Shown piece after piece: positions 8,626 to 16,252 of a stretch of DNA of 38,252 bases. Position numbers and translations under genes: made by a program. Numbering within the stretch: the first letter of the stretch is position 1; every line of letters starts with the position of its first letter. Source of the DNA: Verrucomicrobiales bacterium (GTDB lineage Bacteria > Verrucomicrobiota > Verrucomicrobiia > Verrucomicrobiales > DEV007). The stretch is from positions 1 through 38,252 of the forward strand of contig JAPYUT010000038.1 of NCBI GenBank assembly GCA_029940475.1. The letters run 5' to 3'. The notes beneath the pieces were generated by a model. The model saw only the letters and a list, made by a program, of their open reading frames with translations. It ran no database searches and was not told the DNA's origin.

Positions 8626-9348
8626 ATGAAGTTTGCGATTTTCGGTGACATCCACGCCAACCTGGAGGCGCTGGAGGCTGTGCTCGAAGATGCGGTGGAG
8701 CATGACTGCAGTCATTATGCCTGCATTGGGGACATCGTTGGCTACAACGCCAATCCTCACGAATGCCTTGAAATTGTGCGTGGCCTGGAGTGCCCGGTGG
8801 TTAAGGGCAACCATGATGATGATGCATCGCTGGACACCGATCTTGTCGGCTTGAATCCATTGGCGGAGCAATCAATGCGCTGGACCCGCGAGCAGTTGAC
8901 TGCAGATGACAAGGAATACCTGAGCGAACTCAAGCTGGTGCGCCAGGTTCGTGATTTTACCATCGTGCATGCCACCCTGGATACGCCGTCGGGATGGGGA
9001 TATGTCACTAATAAATTCGATGCACTGGCCAGCTTCGGTTACCAGTATACACCATTGTGTTTTTTCGGGCATACCCATTTACCGGTCTTTTATTCCAAGA
9101 CCTCAAGCGTTGAAGTGGAGGACGGCCAGACGATTGAGATTGAGACAGGGAAAAGATATTTTGCCAATATTGGCAGTGTCGGCCAGCCACGTGATGGTGA
9201 TCCCAGGGCATCCTACTGCATTTACGATATGGGTGGGCAGCGGATGGTAAATCGCCGGGTCGAATATGACCTGAAGGCTGCACAACAAAAGATCCGTGAT
9301 GCCGGATTGCCCGGTATGCTTGCCGATCGCCTTGAACTCGGCAAATAA
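8626..9348 (+). CDS. Calcineurin-like metallophosphoesterase (YfcE/COG0639-like)
   Basis: The 240-residue product starts MKFAIFGDIHANLEALEAV. It carries the di-metal phosphoesterase motifs in order: GDIHAN (D8, H10), GDIVGY (D36), GNHDD (N62, H63), a His in IVHATL, and GHTH in CFFGHTHLP. The enzyme should hydrolyse a phosphomonoester or phosphodiester using two metal ions in the cytoplasm; the substrate is unknown. The ATG at 8626 is preferred to an in-frame TTG six bases upstream because family members begin directly with M-K-x-A-x-x-S/G-D-I-H. The gene follows the ABC operon after 124 bases and ends four bases before the glycosyltransferase gene, so those two are probably co-transcribed. 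Confidence 0.9.
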   Translation: MKFAIFGDIHANLEALEAVLEDAVEHDCSHYACIGDIVGYNANPHECLEIVRGLECPVVKGNHDDDASLDTDLVGLNPLAEQSMRWTREQLTADDKEYLSELKLVRQVRDFTIVHATLDTPSGWGYVTNKFDALASFGYQYTPLCFFGHTHLPVFYSKTSSVEVEDGQTIEIETGKRYFANIGSVGQPRDGDPRASYCIYDMGGQRMVNRRVEYDLKAAQQKIRDAGLPGMLADRLELGK

Positions 9349-9352
9349 CAGT

Positions 9353-10357
9353 ATGCCCGCGCTTGCGAGGGAATTTAGGAATGCACGGCGTTTGCTGGTG
9401 ATCAAACCCAGTTCACTGGGTGATATAGTGCATGCGTTGCCGGCAGTATCGTTGATCAAGTCGGCAATGCCGGGATTGGAGATTCGCTGGGTGGCAAATG
9501 AGGACTTTGTGCCGATGCTGCAAGGCAATTGCGACCTTGAGGCAGTGATTCCCTTTCCCAGAAACCGAATGCGTGGACCATTGTCTTTGGCCAGGTTCCT
9601 GGCTTGGTCGAGAATTTTACGTTTACCCGCACCACCTGACCTGGTCATTGATTTTCAGGGCCTGTTGCGCAGCGGGATGATGGCGAGGCGTTCAGGGGGA
9701 ATAAACGTGGTTGGGCTCAGTGATGCGCGCGAGTTTGCGGGGATTTTCCATCATCACCGGGTTGCCGTTGATCCTGATGCGCACGCGGTTGATCGTTACC
9801 TTGAGGTTGTGCGTGCGCTTGGCATCGACGTGCCGGCTGATGATTCCGGGCTCTCCTTCAAGCTGCCACAGGAGAAACCCGAGAGCCCGCCTCCTGACGG
9901 CTTTGTGCTGCTGCATCCCTTCGCTCGAGGTGAAAGAAAATCTCTTGCTGTCGAGACGGTGCTGGCCTTCTGCGAGGCAATGGGTGAGTGCCCGGTGGTG
10001 CTGGTCGGTCGCGGCGGCCCGCAACTTGGAACACTGCCGGGCAATGTCCATAACTGGATTAATGCCACCGGAATTGCGCAGCTTGCGTGGCTGATGGCCA
10101 ATGCGCTGTTCACGGTCAGCGTTGACAGTGGCCCCGCACACATTGCGGCGGCCCTCGGTGAACGCCTGCTCGCTATCCACGGCTGGTCGGATCCCCTCAA
10201 GGTCGGTCCTTACCGCAAGCAGGCGTGGCTGTGGAAAGCGGGAAATTTATCGAGGGTCAGCGCGATTGATCCCGCCGTTGCGAGGGCAGAAGGGGAATTG
10301 CCAGATGTTAAGCAGATGAAGGCAATTGCAGCACATGTGGTTCAAATGATCGGGTAA
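9353..10357 (+). CDS. Glycosyltransferase family 9 (heptosyltransferase-like)
   Basis: The 334-residue product has the GT9 N-terminal motif LLVIKPSSLGDIVHALPA (near 14-31), an 'IDFQGLLRSG' motif near 100, and the C-terminal nucleotide-sugar binding region 'SVDSGPAHIAAALGERLLAIHG'. GT9 enzymes such as WaaC/WaaF transfer heptose to the lipopolysaccharide inner core at the cytoplasmic face of the inner membrane. The donor and acceptor here are not provable. The longer reading from 9296 overlaps the phosphoesterase gene, so the ATG at 9353 is chosen; it gives the usual family N-terminus. It implies a lipopolysaccharide-bearing Gram-negative envelope. Confidence 0.87.
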   Translation: MPALAREFRNARRLLVIKPSSLGDIVHALPAVSLIKSAMPGLEIRWVANEDFVPMLQGNCDLEAVIPFPRNRMRGPLSLARFLAWSRILRLPAPPDLVIDFQGLLRSGMMARRSGGINVVGLSDAREFAGIFHHHRVAVDPDAHAVDRYLEVVRALGIDVPADDSGLSFKLPQEKPESPPPDGFVLLHPFARGERKSLAVETVLAFCEAMGECPVVLVGRGGPQLGTLPGNVHNWINATGIAQLAWLMANALFTVSVDSGPAHIAAALGERLLAIHGWSDPLKVGPYRKQAWLWKAGNLSRVSAIDPAVARAEGELPDVKQMKAIAAHVVQMIG

Positions 10358-10371
10358 CCCCGAACAGGTCC

Positions 10372-11856
10372 ATGATCCCAGAAAATACATTTCCCGGGTA
10401 TGTTCTTGCAACTCTGCTGACGTGTTGTTTGGCGACGTTGGTAGCCACTGCCAGGGCGGAGTTTCGTGATGTCAGCGGGGAATTCGGGTTCTCAGGGGGC
10501 GGCAAGGCGGCATTTGCCGACTATGACAATGACGGGTTTGTGGACCTGCACGCCGGCAGGCTCTTTCACAATGAGGGGGGCAAGAAGTTTGTCCCTGCCG
10601 CTGATACCGGGGCGCCCGGTGGCGAGGTGGTGTGGGGCGACTTTGACAACGATGGCAACATCGACATTTTTCAATTCACCGGCAAGGGTTCACTGCATCG
10701 CAACAGGGGTGACGGGACCTTTGATGCGGTTGAATTTCCCGAACTGCCAACGGTGAATTCCCGCGGTGCGGTGTGGCTTGACATCAACAATGACAGCTTG
10801 CTCGACCTTTATGTCGGGGGATATGAGATCTGGCAGAAAGGCGTTCATCCCGACGCAATTTTCCTCAACAGGGGGAAAGGCAGGTTCGAGGAACACTGGC
10901 GCAGCAAGGAAGGTGCCTGTTATTCGGCGCGCGGGGTTTGCGCGGCGGACTTTAACGAGGACGGTAGCGTTGATGTTTATGTTTCCAATTACCGGTTGCA
11001 GCCCAATTTTCTGTGGCTCAATGACGGCAAAGGTAACTACACCAATGTCGCCGTGAAACACGGGGTGGCCGGCAACCCGGCGGGCGTGATCGCTTATACC
11101 GGCGGCATCAAGTACCCGGTCAGCGGCCACACCATAGGATCCTGTTTCGCGGATCTTGACAACGACGGGTTGATTGACCTTTTCGTGGGCAATTTCAGCC
11201 ACCCGCGCCCCGGGCAGGATCATCCTCAGTTCCTGCGCAACAGGGGCCGGGAGTCCGGTTACACCTTTGAGGACAAGAGCAGCGGTGCGGGTCTCGCCTG
11301 GCAGGAGTCCTATGCCTCCCCGGCCTTTGGTGACTTCGACAACGATGGAGACCTCGACCTGTTCTTTACCACCGTTTATGGCACCGGCAGCGGCGGCATC
11401 AAGAATTACCCGGTACTCTACAGTAATGAGGGTAGCTGGAAGTTTGTCGACAGGACCGGGCCGGAAGGTGTCGGAAAACTTGGTTCCACCTACCAGGCGG
11501 CATGGGCTGATATTGACAACGATGGCGACCTCGACCTGTGCACTGCCGGTAAGTTGTTCGTCAATGAAGCTAAAGGCGGCAACTGGATCAGGCTGGTCCT
11601 GGGCGGGGACGGCAGGATCGTGAATCGGTCGGCGATCGGGGCAATCGTGAAGATCAGGCTCGGGGAGCGGATCCTGACCCGGCATGTCGAGTCCGGGATG
11701 GGGGAGGGCAACCAGAATGAGATGACCCTGCACTTTGGCCTAGGTGAACATGTCGGCCCGGTATCAGCGGAGATCCTGTGGCCCGGGGCTCACATGCAGC
11801 AAGTGGAGGAGCTGGCACTCAACCGGCTGCACAGGATCAGTTTCACGAGGAAGTGA
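10372..11856 (+). CDS. Secreted FG-GAP/VCBS repeat protein with ASPIC/UnbV domain
   Basis: The 494-residue product has a signal peptide (about 1-29, ending TARA). A chain of FG-GAP/VCBS repeats follows with calcium-type motifs such as DYDNDGFVDL, DFDNDGNIDI, DINNDSLLDL, DFNEDGSVDV, DLDNDGLIDL, DFDNDGDLDL and DIDNDGDLDL. These probably form a seven-bladed propeller over residues ~35-400. A C-terminal ASPIC/UnbV domain (about 405-490, 'AIGAIVKIRLGERILTRHVESGMGEGNQNEMTLHFGLG') resembles the tail of CRTAC1. Such proteins are abundant in Planctomycetota and Verrucomicrobiota and are thought to bind ligands or surfaces; no activity is established. The gene lies 14 bases after the GT9 gene and converges with the next FG-GAP gene. 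Confidence 0.88.
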   Translation: MIPENTFPGYVLATLLTCCLATLVATARAEFRDVSGEFGFSGGGKAAFADYDNDGFVDLHAGRLFHNEGGKKFVPAADTGAPGGEVVWGDFDNDGNIDIFQFTGKGSLHRNRGDGTFDAVEFPELPTVNSRGAVWLDINNDSLLDLYVGGYEIWQKGVHPDAIFLNRGKGRFEEHWRSKEGACYSARGVCAADFNEDGSVDVYVSNYRLQPNFLWLNDGKGNYTNVAVKHGVAGNPAGVIAYTGGIKYPVSGHTIGSCFADLDNDGLIDLFVGNFSHPRPGQDHPQFLRNRGRESGYTFEDKSSGAGLAWQESYASPAFGDFDNDGDLDLFFTTVYGTGSGGIKNYPVLYSNEGSWKFVDRTGPEGVGKLGSTYQAAWADIDNDGDLDLCTAGKLFVNEAKGGNWIRLVLGGDGRIVNRSAIGAIVKIRLGERILTRHVESGMGEGNQNEMTLHFGLGEHVGPVSAEILWPGAHMQQVEELALNRLHRISFTRK

Positions 11857-11857
11857 T

Positions 11858-11875
11858 CCCGGTTTTGCGGGTTTT
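11858..11875 (+). terminator. Weak candidate terminator between convergent FG-GAP genes
   Basis: CCCG (11858-11861) and CGGG (11868-11871) form a 4-bp stem around GTTTTG, followed by TTTT. The stem is short, but it sits in the 17-base gap between two convergent genes and overlaps the stop of the opposite gene. Confidence 0.3.
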
Positions 11876-14800
11876 ATTTATGAAACTCAAAGACGCGCAG
11901 TCTGGAGTTGTTCGGGGCTGAAAGCAGGAGGGTACGGCCATTGTCCTCAAGGGCGAGCAGGTTGCGGGAGTCATCGCGGGTCAGGAGCCCGCTTGCTGAT
12001 GGCCAGATGGCTTCCAGGTCTCCCTTGCCATTGCCCTTGAGGAAAACATTGAGCCCTGCATTCATGCGACCGGTTTCACGTTGCGGGTGATAGAAGTTTT
12101 GTCCAATGACCACGTCAAGGTGCCCGTCACCGTTGAAGTCATGCATTACCGAGCCGAATGCGGGGGAAAGCTGTGCGAGGGTCGGCAGCATCCGAATTTC
12201 GAAACTTCCCTTCCCCATGTTGAGGATAAGGATTGAGGATAGGATGGTTGCCTTCAGTTCCAGTGCATTATCGTTTTGCCCGGGAGAGTAGATGTCATCA
12301 ATGGTCGCAAGGGCAAAATCGTGGAAGGTCGGGAATTTTTCCTGCAGGAAGGGCATGGCATTGGTCGAGCAGCTCTTGCCGCGCACCGGGTAGATTTTGC
12401 CTTCCTCATGCGCTGCCTCGACCACGTTCATCCGGCCGTTGCCGAAATCAGCCGCGTAAAGCAGTGCAGGGTGTGCGGCTGAGGCGTGATACTTCGTGTT
12501 GAGACCAAAGTTGGTTGCGATGAAGTCCGGGTCGCCATCACCATCGATGTCGCCTGTGCTGATCCCGTTCCACCATCCACTCAGCGATTTCAGGCCGGTG
12601 CCTGCGTCGATATTACTGAAGGTTCCCCCGGTATTCCTCCATATGGAGACCGGGCCCCATTCCATGCAGATGACCAGGTCCATCCAGCCGTCGGAATCGA
12701 TGTCGGAGAAGATGGCATCAGTGACCATGCCCTTTGGTGCAATACCGGCTGCCGTTGCGGAGGTGAATTTTCCGCCGCTGTTGAGCAGCAGTTTTGACTC
12801 GGGAGGCATCGGGTAATTACCCGGGATGAGGCGCGCTCCGACAAAGAGGTCAGTGTCACCATCATGGTCGATGTCGGCTGCGGCAACACAGGAGCCGCTT
12901 TCCCGCATCTTTGGCAGGGTGCCCGCCGGAGCCAGTGCGAATTTCCCGGAGCCGTCGTTGAGGTATAGACGATCCTGATAGAGCGGGCTTTGTGCCTCAG
13001 AGTGGTTGCCGCCACTGATCACATAGAGGTCCTGATCCCTGTCATTGTCCGCATCAAAGCAAACGGCATCAATATCCTCGCTGTGACGGTAGTCGGTGAA
13101 ACCCGGCACTGCAGGCTGCATGATGAACTGCCCGGTTTTTTCACGAAGGAAGATCTGTCCTGCCGCCCCCGCTGCACCGCCGACGAAGACATCATCCAGC
13201 CCGTCACCGTTAAAGTCTCCGGCACAAAGGGCGGGTCCGAAACGGGAGAGTTTGTTTGGCAGCAGTGGCTGCCTGGTGAAGTCGTCAATGCTGTTCTCAA
13301 CATGGGTAAAATCGATTCCCGTCGCTGAGGGCGGAAGCTCGTTGAAAAGCACGGCAGGATTTGGATTATGGAGGGGGCTTGGCGGTGGTGGTGAGGCGGG
13401 TGCATCCGCAGGCTCGGAAATCCTGTAGTGGTGCCCGGTCGCGAGGTTTTCCAGGGTTTGTTCCGCGCCGCTTGGCCAGAAAACAGTCAATTTCAGGATA
13501 TTGGCCGACTCGCCTAGTCCGAAGTGGACAACTGGCTCACACCCGGAGGCGTAGCCGCGCGAACTGGTGAGAATCCGTGTGTGCTTTGTCGTGGCGGTTT
13601 GTGCCACGATTCTGGCGCCGAGCCCGAAACGGTTGCTCTTTGTCCCGATCAGCGAGACCAGGATACTCTGCTTTTGTGGGCCGGATTCATTGCGCAGCAG
13701 GGTCAACTGCTCATTCATGTTGTTGGCGACGATGTCAAGGTCGCCGTCACGATCGATATCACAGAGCAGCCCGCCGTGGCTGACCGTGGTGCTTCCCAGG
13801 TTCCATAACTCATTGGCCGGTGCGAATCGCAGGTCACCGAGGTTGCGGAATGCCAGGTTCTTCTCCGGCAACCGGGGAGCGTTGCGGATTTGTTCGCGGA
13901 TTGTCTCCTTGGGAGCTCCCATTGCATTCAACTTGATTGATTGCGCTGCAAGGTCAGCGTCCTGAATGTTGCGTTCCATGCCGTTGGTGATGTAGACGTC
14001 CTCCAGTCCATCGTTGTCGAGGTCGCCAAACATGGCGCCCCAGGTCCAGTCCGTGCTGTCGAGACCGGCATAGAATTCCGCGGCGATGAACTTGCCGGCC
14101 CCGGTGTTGACGTGCAGGACATTGCGCATCTGCTGACGCGGCTCCAGGTTGTCGAGGAACCATTGTGAGCGTTCCATCAGGCCCATCATGGTCTTTTGCT
14201 TGTAGTGGGTGGTGCTCGACATGTCCGTGGAGAGATAGTCAATCCACCCGTCGTTGTTGATGTCGGCGAAGTCACTGCCCATCGAGTAGAATGAGGTGTA
14301 GGGTACCACATCACCGATGACATCGCTGAAGGAGCCGCCACCGTTGAGATAGAGGTGGTCCGGTGAGGAGAAGTCGTTTGAGACATAGAGGTCCGGCCAC
14401 TGGTCATTATTGATGTCGAACCAGACGGCTGCCAGCCCGTGGTCGCGAGCTGGGGACAACCCGCTCTTTGCCGCGGGCACGGAGCGCAGAACCGGCGGCT
14501 TCCCCGGGGTTCCGCCCCCGTTGCGCAACAGGACATCCGGGCTGCCAAGCTCGATGAGGAGATTCCCCTCATTATACTGGCAGTGTTCATCAAAAGGGGG
14601 AGGCACACGCCGTTTGCCGGTGAGCGCATCCTGGATGACCTCGATCTTGTGGTTGAAGAGCTCCTTGAAGTCAAAGAGCCGGTTGGCGGCAACGTAAAGG
14701 TCGAGGTCGCCGTCCCGGTCGTAATCACCCGGGGCAGCCATGGTTGGTGACGCATTTTGCGGTGAATACAGGCTGAATTGCCCGCCGATGAAGTGCCCGT

Positions 14801-15317
14801 TGCCCGAGTTGAGGTAGAATTCATTGGCCGACCCCTTATTGCAGACGAAGAGGTCAAGGTCACCGTCGTTGTCCATGTCGGCAAAGCAGGCACCACAGCC
14901 CCAGGCTCCATGGTCCTCGATGCCCGCTGCAGTGGTGATGTCCTCGAATTTCCAGGGGGAAATCTGGCGATAGAGCCTGTTGGGGCCGTCCTGGCAGACC
15001 AGGAAGAGATCCGGCCAGCCGTCGTTGTCGATGTCACCGACAGTGAGGCCGGCACCGTTGAGCAGGTAGTTGCGGATATTTTGCCGCTCGAGGTGGTTGC
15101 GGAAGCTAATCCCCGTTTCGTCTTTGCCCAGTCGGGTGAAGCTTGTGGTTGTGCCTCCTTTTCGCTCGGCAAGCGGCCGGAAGGAGACTGCCGTTGAGAG
15201 TTGTTGCCACTTTGGCAATTGTTCCGGTGCGTGGGCGTGGTTACTCTCCTCTTTCCTTGAGCAGGCACAGGGGGTGACCGTGACCAGGGTAGCAGTGATG
15301 AGTTTCAGAAAACGCAT
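11874..15317 (-). CDS. Large FG-GAP/VCBS lipoprotein with an internal ASPIC/UnbV domain
   Basis: The 1147-residue product begins with a hydrophobic leader ending in Cys (MRFLKLITATLVTVTPCAC, Cys17/Cys19), so it is probably a lipoprotein, although the lipobox is imperfect. The first half (about 60-560) has many DxDxDG motifs of a beta-propeller. An ASPIC/UnbV domain follows near 575-645 ('NRFGLGARIVAQTATTKHTRILTSSRGYASGCEPVVHFGLGE'). After a Pro-rich linker (PASPPPPSPLHNPNP) there is a second block of FG-GAP repeats to the end. In the usual family layout ASPIC/UnbV is C-terminal, so this is a two-propeller version. An outer-membrane or surface ligand-binding role is inference. ATG start; a terminator at 15364-15400 separates it from the upstream PEP-CTERM gene. 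Confidence 0.87.
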   Translation of the reverse strand: MRFLKLITATLVTVTPCACSRKEESNHAHAPEQLPKWQQLSTAVSFRPLAERKGGTTTSFTRLGKDETGISFRNHLERQNIRNYLLNGAGLTVGDIDNDGWPDLFLVCQDGPNRLYRQISPWKFEDITTAAGIEDHGAWGCGACFADMDNDGDLDLFVCNKGSANEFYLNSGNGHFIGGQFSLYSPQNASPTMAAPGDYDRDGDLDLYVAANRLFDFKELFNHKIEVIQDALTGKRRVPPPFDEHCQYNEGNLLIELGSPDVLLRNGGGTPGKPPVLRSVPAAKSGLSPARDHGLAAVWFDINNDQWPDLYVSNDFSSPDHLYLNGGGSFSDVIGDVVPYTSFYSMGSDFADINNDGWIDYLSTDMSSTTHYKQKTMMGLMERSQWFLDNLEPRQQMRNVLHVNTGAGKFIAAEFYAGLDSTDWTWGAMFGDLDNDGLEDVYITNGMERNIQDADLAAQSIKLNAMGAPKETIREQIRNAPRLPEKNLAFRNLGDLRFAPANELWNLGSTTVSHGGLLCDIDRDGDLDIVANNMNEQLTLLRNESGPQKQSILVSLIGTKSNRFGLGARIVAQTATTKHTRILTSSRGYASGCEPVVHFGLGESANILKLTVFWPSGAEQTLENLATGHHYRISEPADAPASPPPPSPLHNPNPAVLFNELPPSATGIDFTHVENSIDDFTRQPLLPNKLSRFGPALCAGDFNGDGLDDVFVGGAAGAAGQIFLREKTGQFIMQPAVPGFTDYRHSEDIDAVCFDADNDRDQDLYVISGGNHSEAQSPLYQDRLYLNDGSGKFALAPAGTLPKMRESGSCVAAADIDHDGDTDLFVGARLIPGNYPMPPESKLLLNSGGKFTSATAAGIAPKGMVTDAIFSDIDSDGWMDLVICMEWGPVSIWRNTGGTFSNIDAGTGLKSLSGWWNGISTGDIDGDGDPDFIATNFGLNTKYHASAAHPALLYAADFGNGRMNVVEAAHEEGKIYPVRGKSCSTNAMPFLQEKFPTFHDFALATIDDIYSPGQNDNALELKATILSSILILNMGKGSFEIRMLPTLAQLSPAFGSVMHDFNGDGHLDVVIGQNFYHPQRETGRMNAGLNVFLKGNGKGDLEAIWPSASGLLTRDDSRNLLALEDNGRTLLLSAPNNSRLRVFEFHK

Positions 15318-15363
15318 ATTGATCGCTTAGGTGTAACAGGATGACTGTCCGATTGGGTTGAGC

Positions 15364-15400
15364 AAAAAAAAAGGTGCCTTTAATAAAAGGCACCTTTTTT
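15364..15400 (-). terminator. Rho-independent terminator of the PEP-CTERM gene
   Basis: GGTGCCTTT (15373-15381) and AAAGGCACC (15386-15394) form a perfect 9-bp stem with a 4-base loop. It is flanked by nine A on one side and six T on the other, so it can work in both directions. On the minus strand it lies 25 bases after the stop of the gene at 15425-16120. Confidence 0.93.
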
Positions 15401-15424
15401 GTAACAGGAAAATAATAATGTTGT

Positions 15425-16120
15425 TCAGCGCCGACGGCGAACCAGAACCATGCCAAAGGCGGCAAGCAGTGCGAGGATACCGGTTGAGGGTTCCGGAATC
15501 ACAGCGCCGGGGGTGCCGTCAAGACTGATGTGGTCAAACTGAATCCACCCGGCATTACCGCCGTCTCCCTTGCTGTCACCGCCGGTGCGGGTGATCTCAA
15601 TGATATTTTCGCCGGCAACCGCGTTTACCGAGGCTGACGTGAAATCAAGCTCCAGCAGGGTGTTCCCAACAATTCCGGTCTGTCTCAGGATGTTGACGCC
15701 ATTGAAATCAATGCTGACATCGTGGGTTCCGGTGCCCGCACCAGCTGCACCAGCCGCACCGTCCCACCATCCGGCGGCAATGAGGTCAACAGTGAGAGTA
15801 AGATCAGTATTGCCAGCAATTCCGTTGAAGTGGAGGCGGTTGGTCGGGTCATTGTTGGCAATGGCCCGGTCAAAGTTTTTCCAGTCCTCGTCAGCGACCA
15901 CAGTGCCTATCGCATAAGTGCCGGCGAAGTAGTAATCATCATCACGCACATCAGCTGCACCGGGACCTGCTTGCGGTCCGTTCTCCTGGGAGAATTCACC
16001 CTGGCTACCGTCATCGTTTCCGAGGGTAAAGATATAGGCAGCCCTTGATGAGTGCGGGGCCAGAATTGCAATAGCCAACAGAATTGCAATGCCATGGGTG
16101 AGGTAAGAGATAACTTTCAT
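15425..16120 (-). CDS. PEP-CTERM protein with a single copy of a repeated unknown domain
   Basis: The 231-residue exported protein has a signal peptide (about 1-27, ending SSRAA). One ~175-residue domain follows, beginning 'FTLGNDDGSQGEFSQENGPQAGPGAADVRDDDYYFAG' and ending 'GENIIEITRTGGDSKGDGGNAGWIQFDHISLDG'. The C-terminus is a PEP-CTERM sorting signal: VIPEPS, a hydrophobic helix (TGILALLAAFGMVLV) and RRRR. PEP-CTERM proteins are processed by an exosortase and are often linked to exopolysaccharide; no exosortase is in this window. The same domain occurs three times in the protein encoded at 19274-22042. I do not recognise a family; its beta-rich pattern with Trp residues and the closing 'IQFDY' strand resembles carbohydrate-binding jelly-roll modules, which is only a guess. 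Confidence 0.88.
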   Translation of the reverse strand: MKVISYLTHGIAILLAIAILAPHSSRAAYIFTLGNDDGSQGEFSQENGPQAGPGAADVRDDDYYFAGTYAIGTVVADEDWKNFDRAIANNDPTNRLHFNGIAGNTDLTLTVDLIAAGWWDGAAGAAGAGTGTHDVSIDFNGVNILRQTGIVGNTLLELDFTSASVNAVAGENIIEITRTGGDSKGDGGNAGWIQFDHISLDGTPGAVIPEPSTGILALLAAFGMVLVRRRR

Positions 16121-16147
16121 TTTAAATTAAAGGATTAATGAATTCAA

Positions 16148-16176
16148 ATCATGAGAAATCTGAACGATCATGGCAA
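16148..16176 (-). promoter_or_regulatory. Candidate promoter of the PEP-CTERM gene
   Basis: On the minus strand TTGCCA (16176-16171) and CATGAT (16153-16148) are 17 bases apart, a fair sigma70-like pair 28 bases before the ATG at 16120. It lies between a terminator-like hairpin and the gene. Confidence 0.35.
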
Positions 16177-16201
16177 GATTTTTCTACATAATTTGCAGGG
16201 C

Positions 16202-16231
16202 AAAAATCCCGGGAACCCGTCTTTTTCCGGG
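16202..16231 (-). terminator. Candidate terminator of the TGA-interrupted FG-GAP/TlpA gene
   Basis: On the minus strand CCCGG (16231-16227) pairs with CCGGG (16212-16208), followed by ATTTTTG. It lies 22 bases after the gene stop. The stem is short with a long loop, so confidence is moderate. Confidence 0.45.
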
Positions 16232-16252
16232 GTTTGTCCGGTAAAAATGCCT

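Noticed and set aside
9296-9352. Earlier start for the GT9 glycosyltransferase
   Set aside because: It would overlap the phosphoesterase gene by 53 bases and add residues before the normal family N-terminus; ATG at 9353 fits better.
10690-11733. Antisense 347-codon open frame opposite the plus-strand FG-GAP gene
   Set aside because: Its repeated Val/Ile/Glu pattern is the complement of the DxDxDG repeats; no signal or domain supports it.
14186-15268. 360-codon alternative frame within the large FG-GAP lipoprotein gene
   Set aside because: Ser/Thr/Arg-rich shadow frame without motifs, fully covered by a real gene in another frame.
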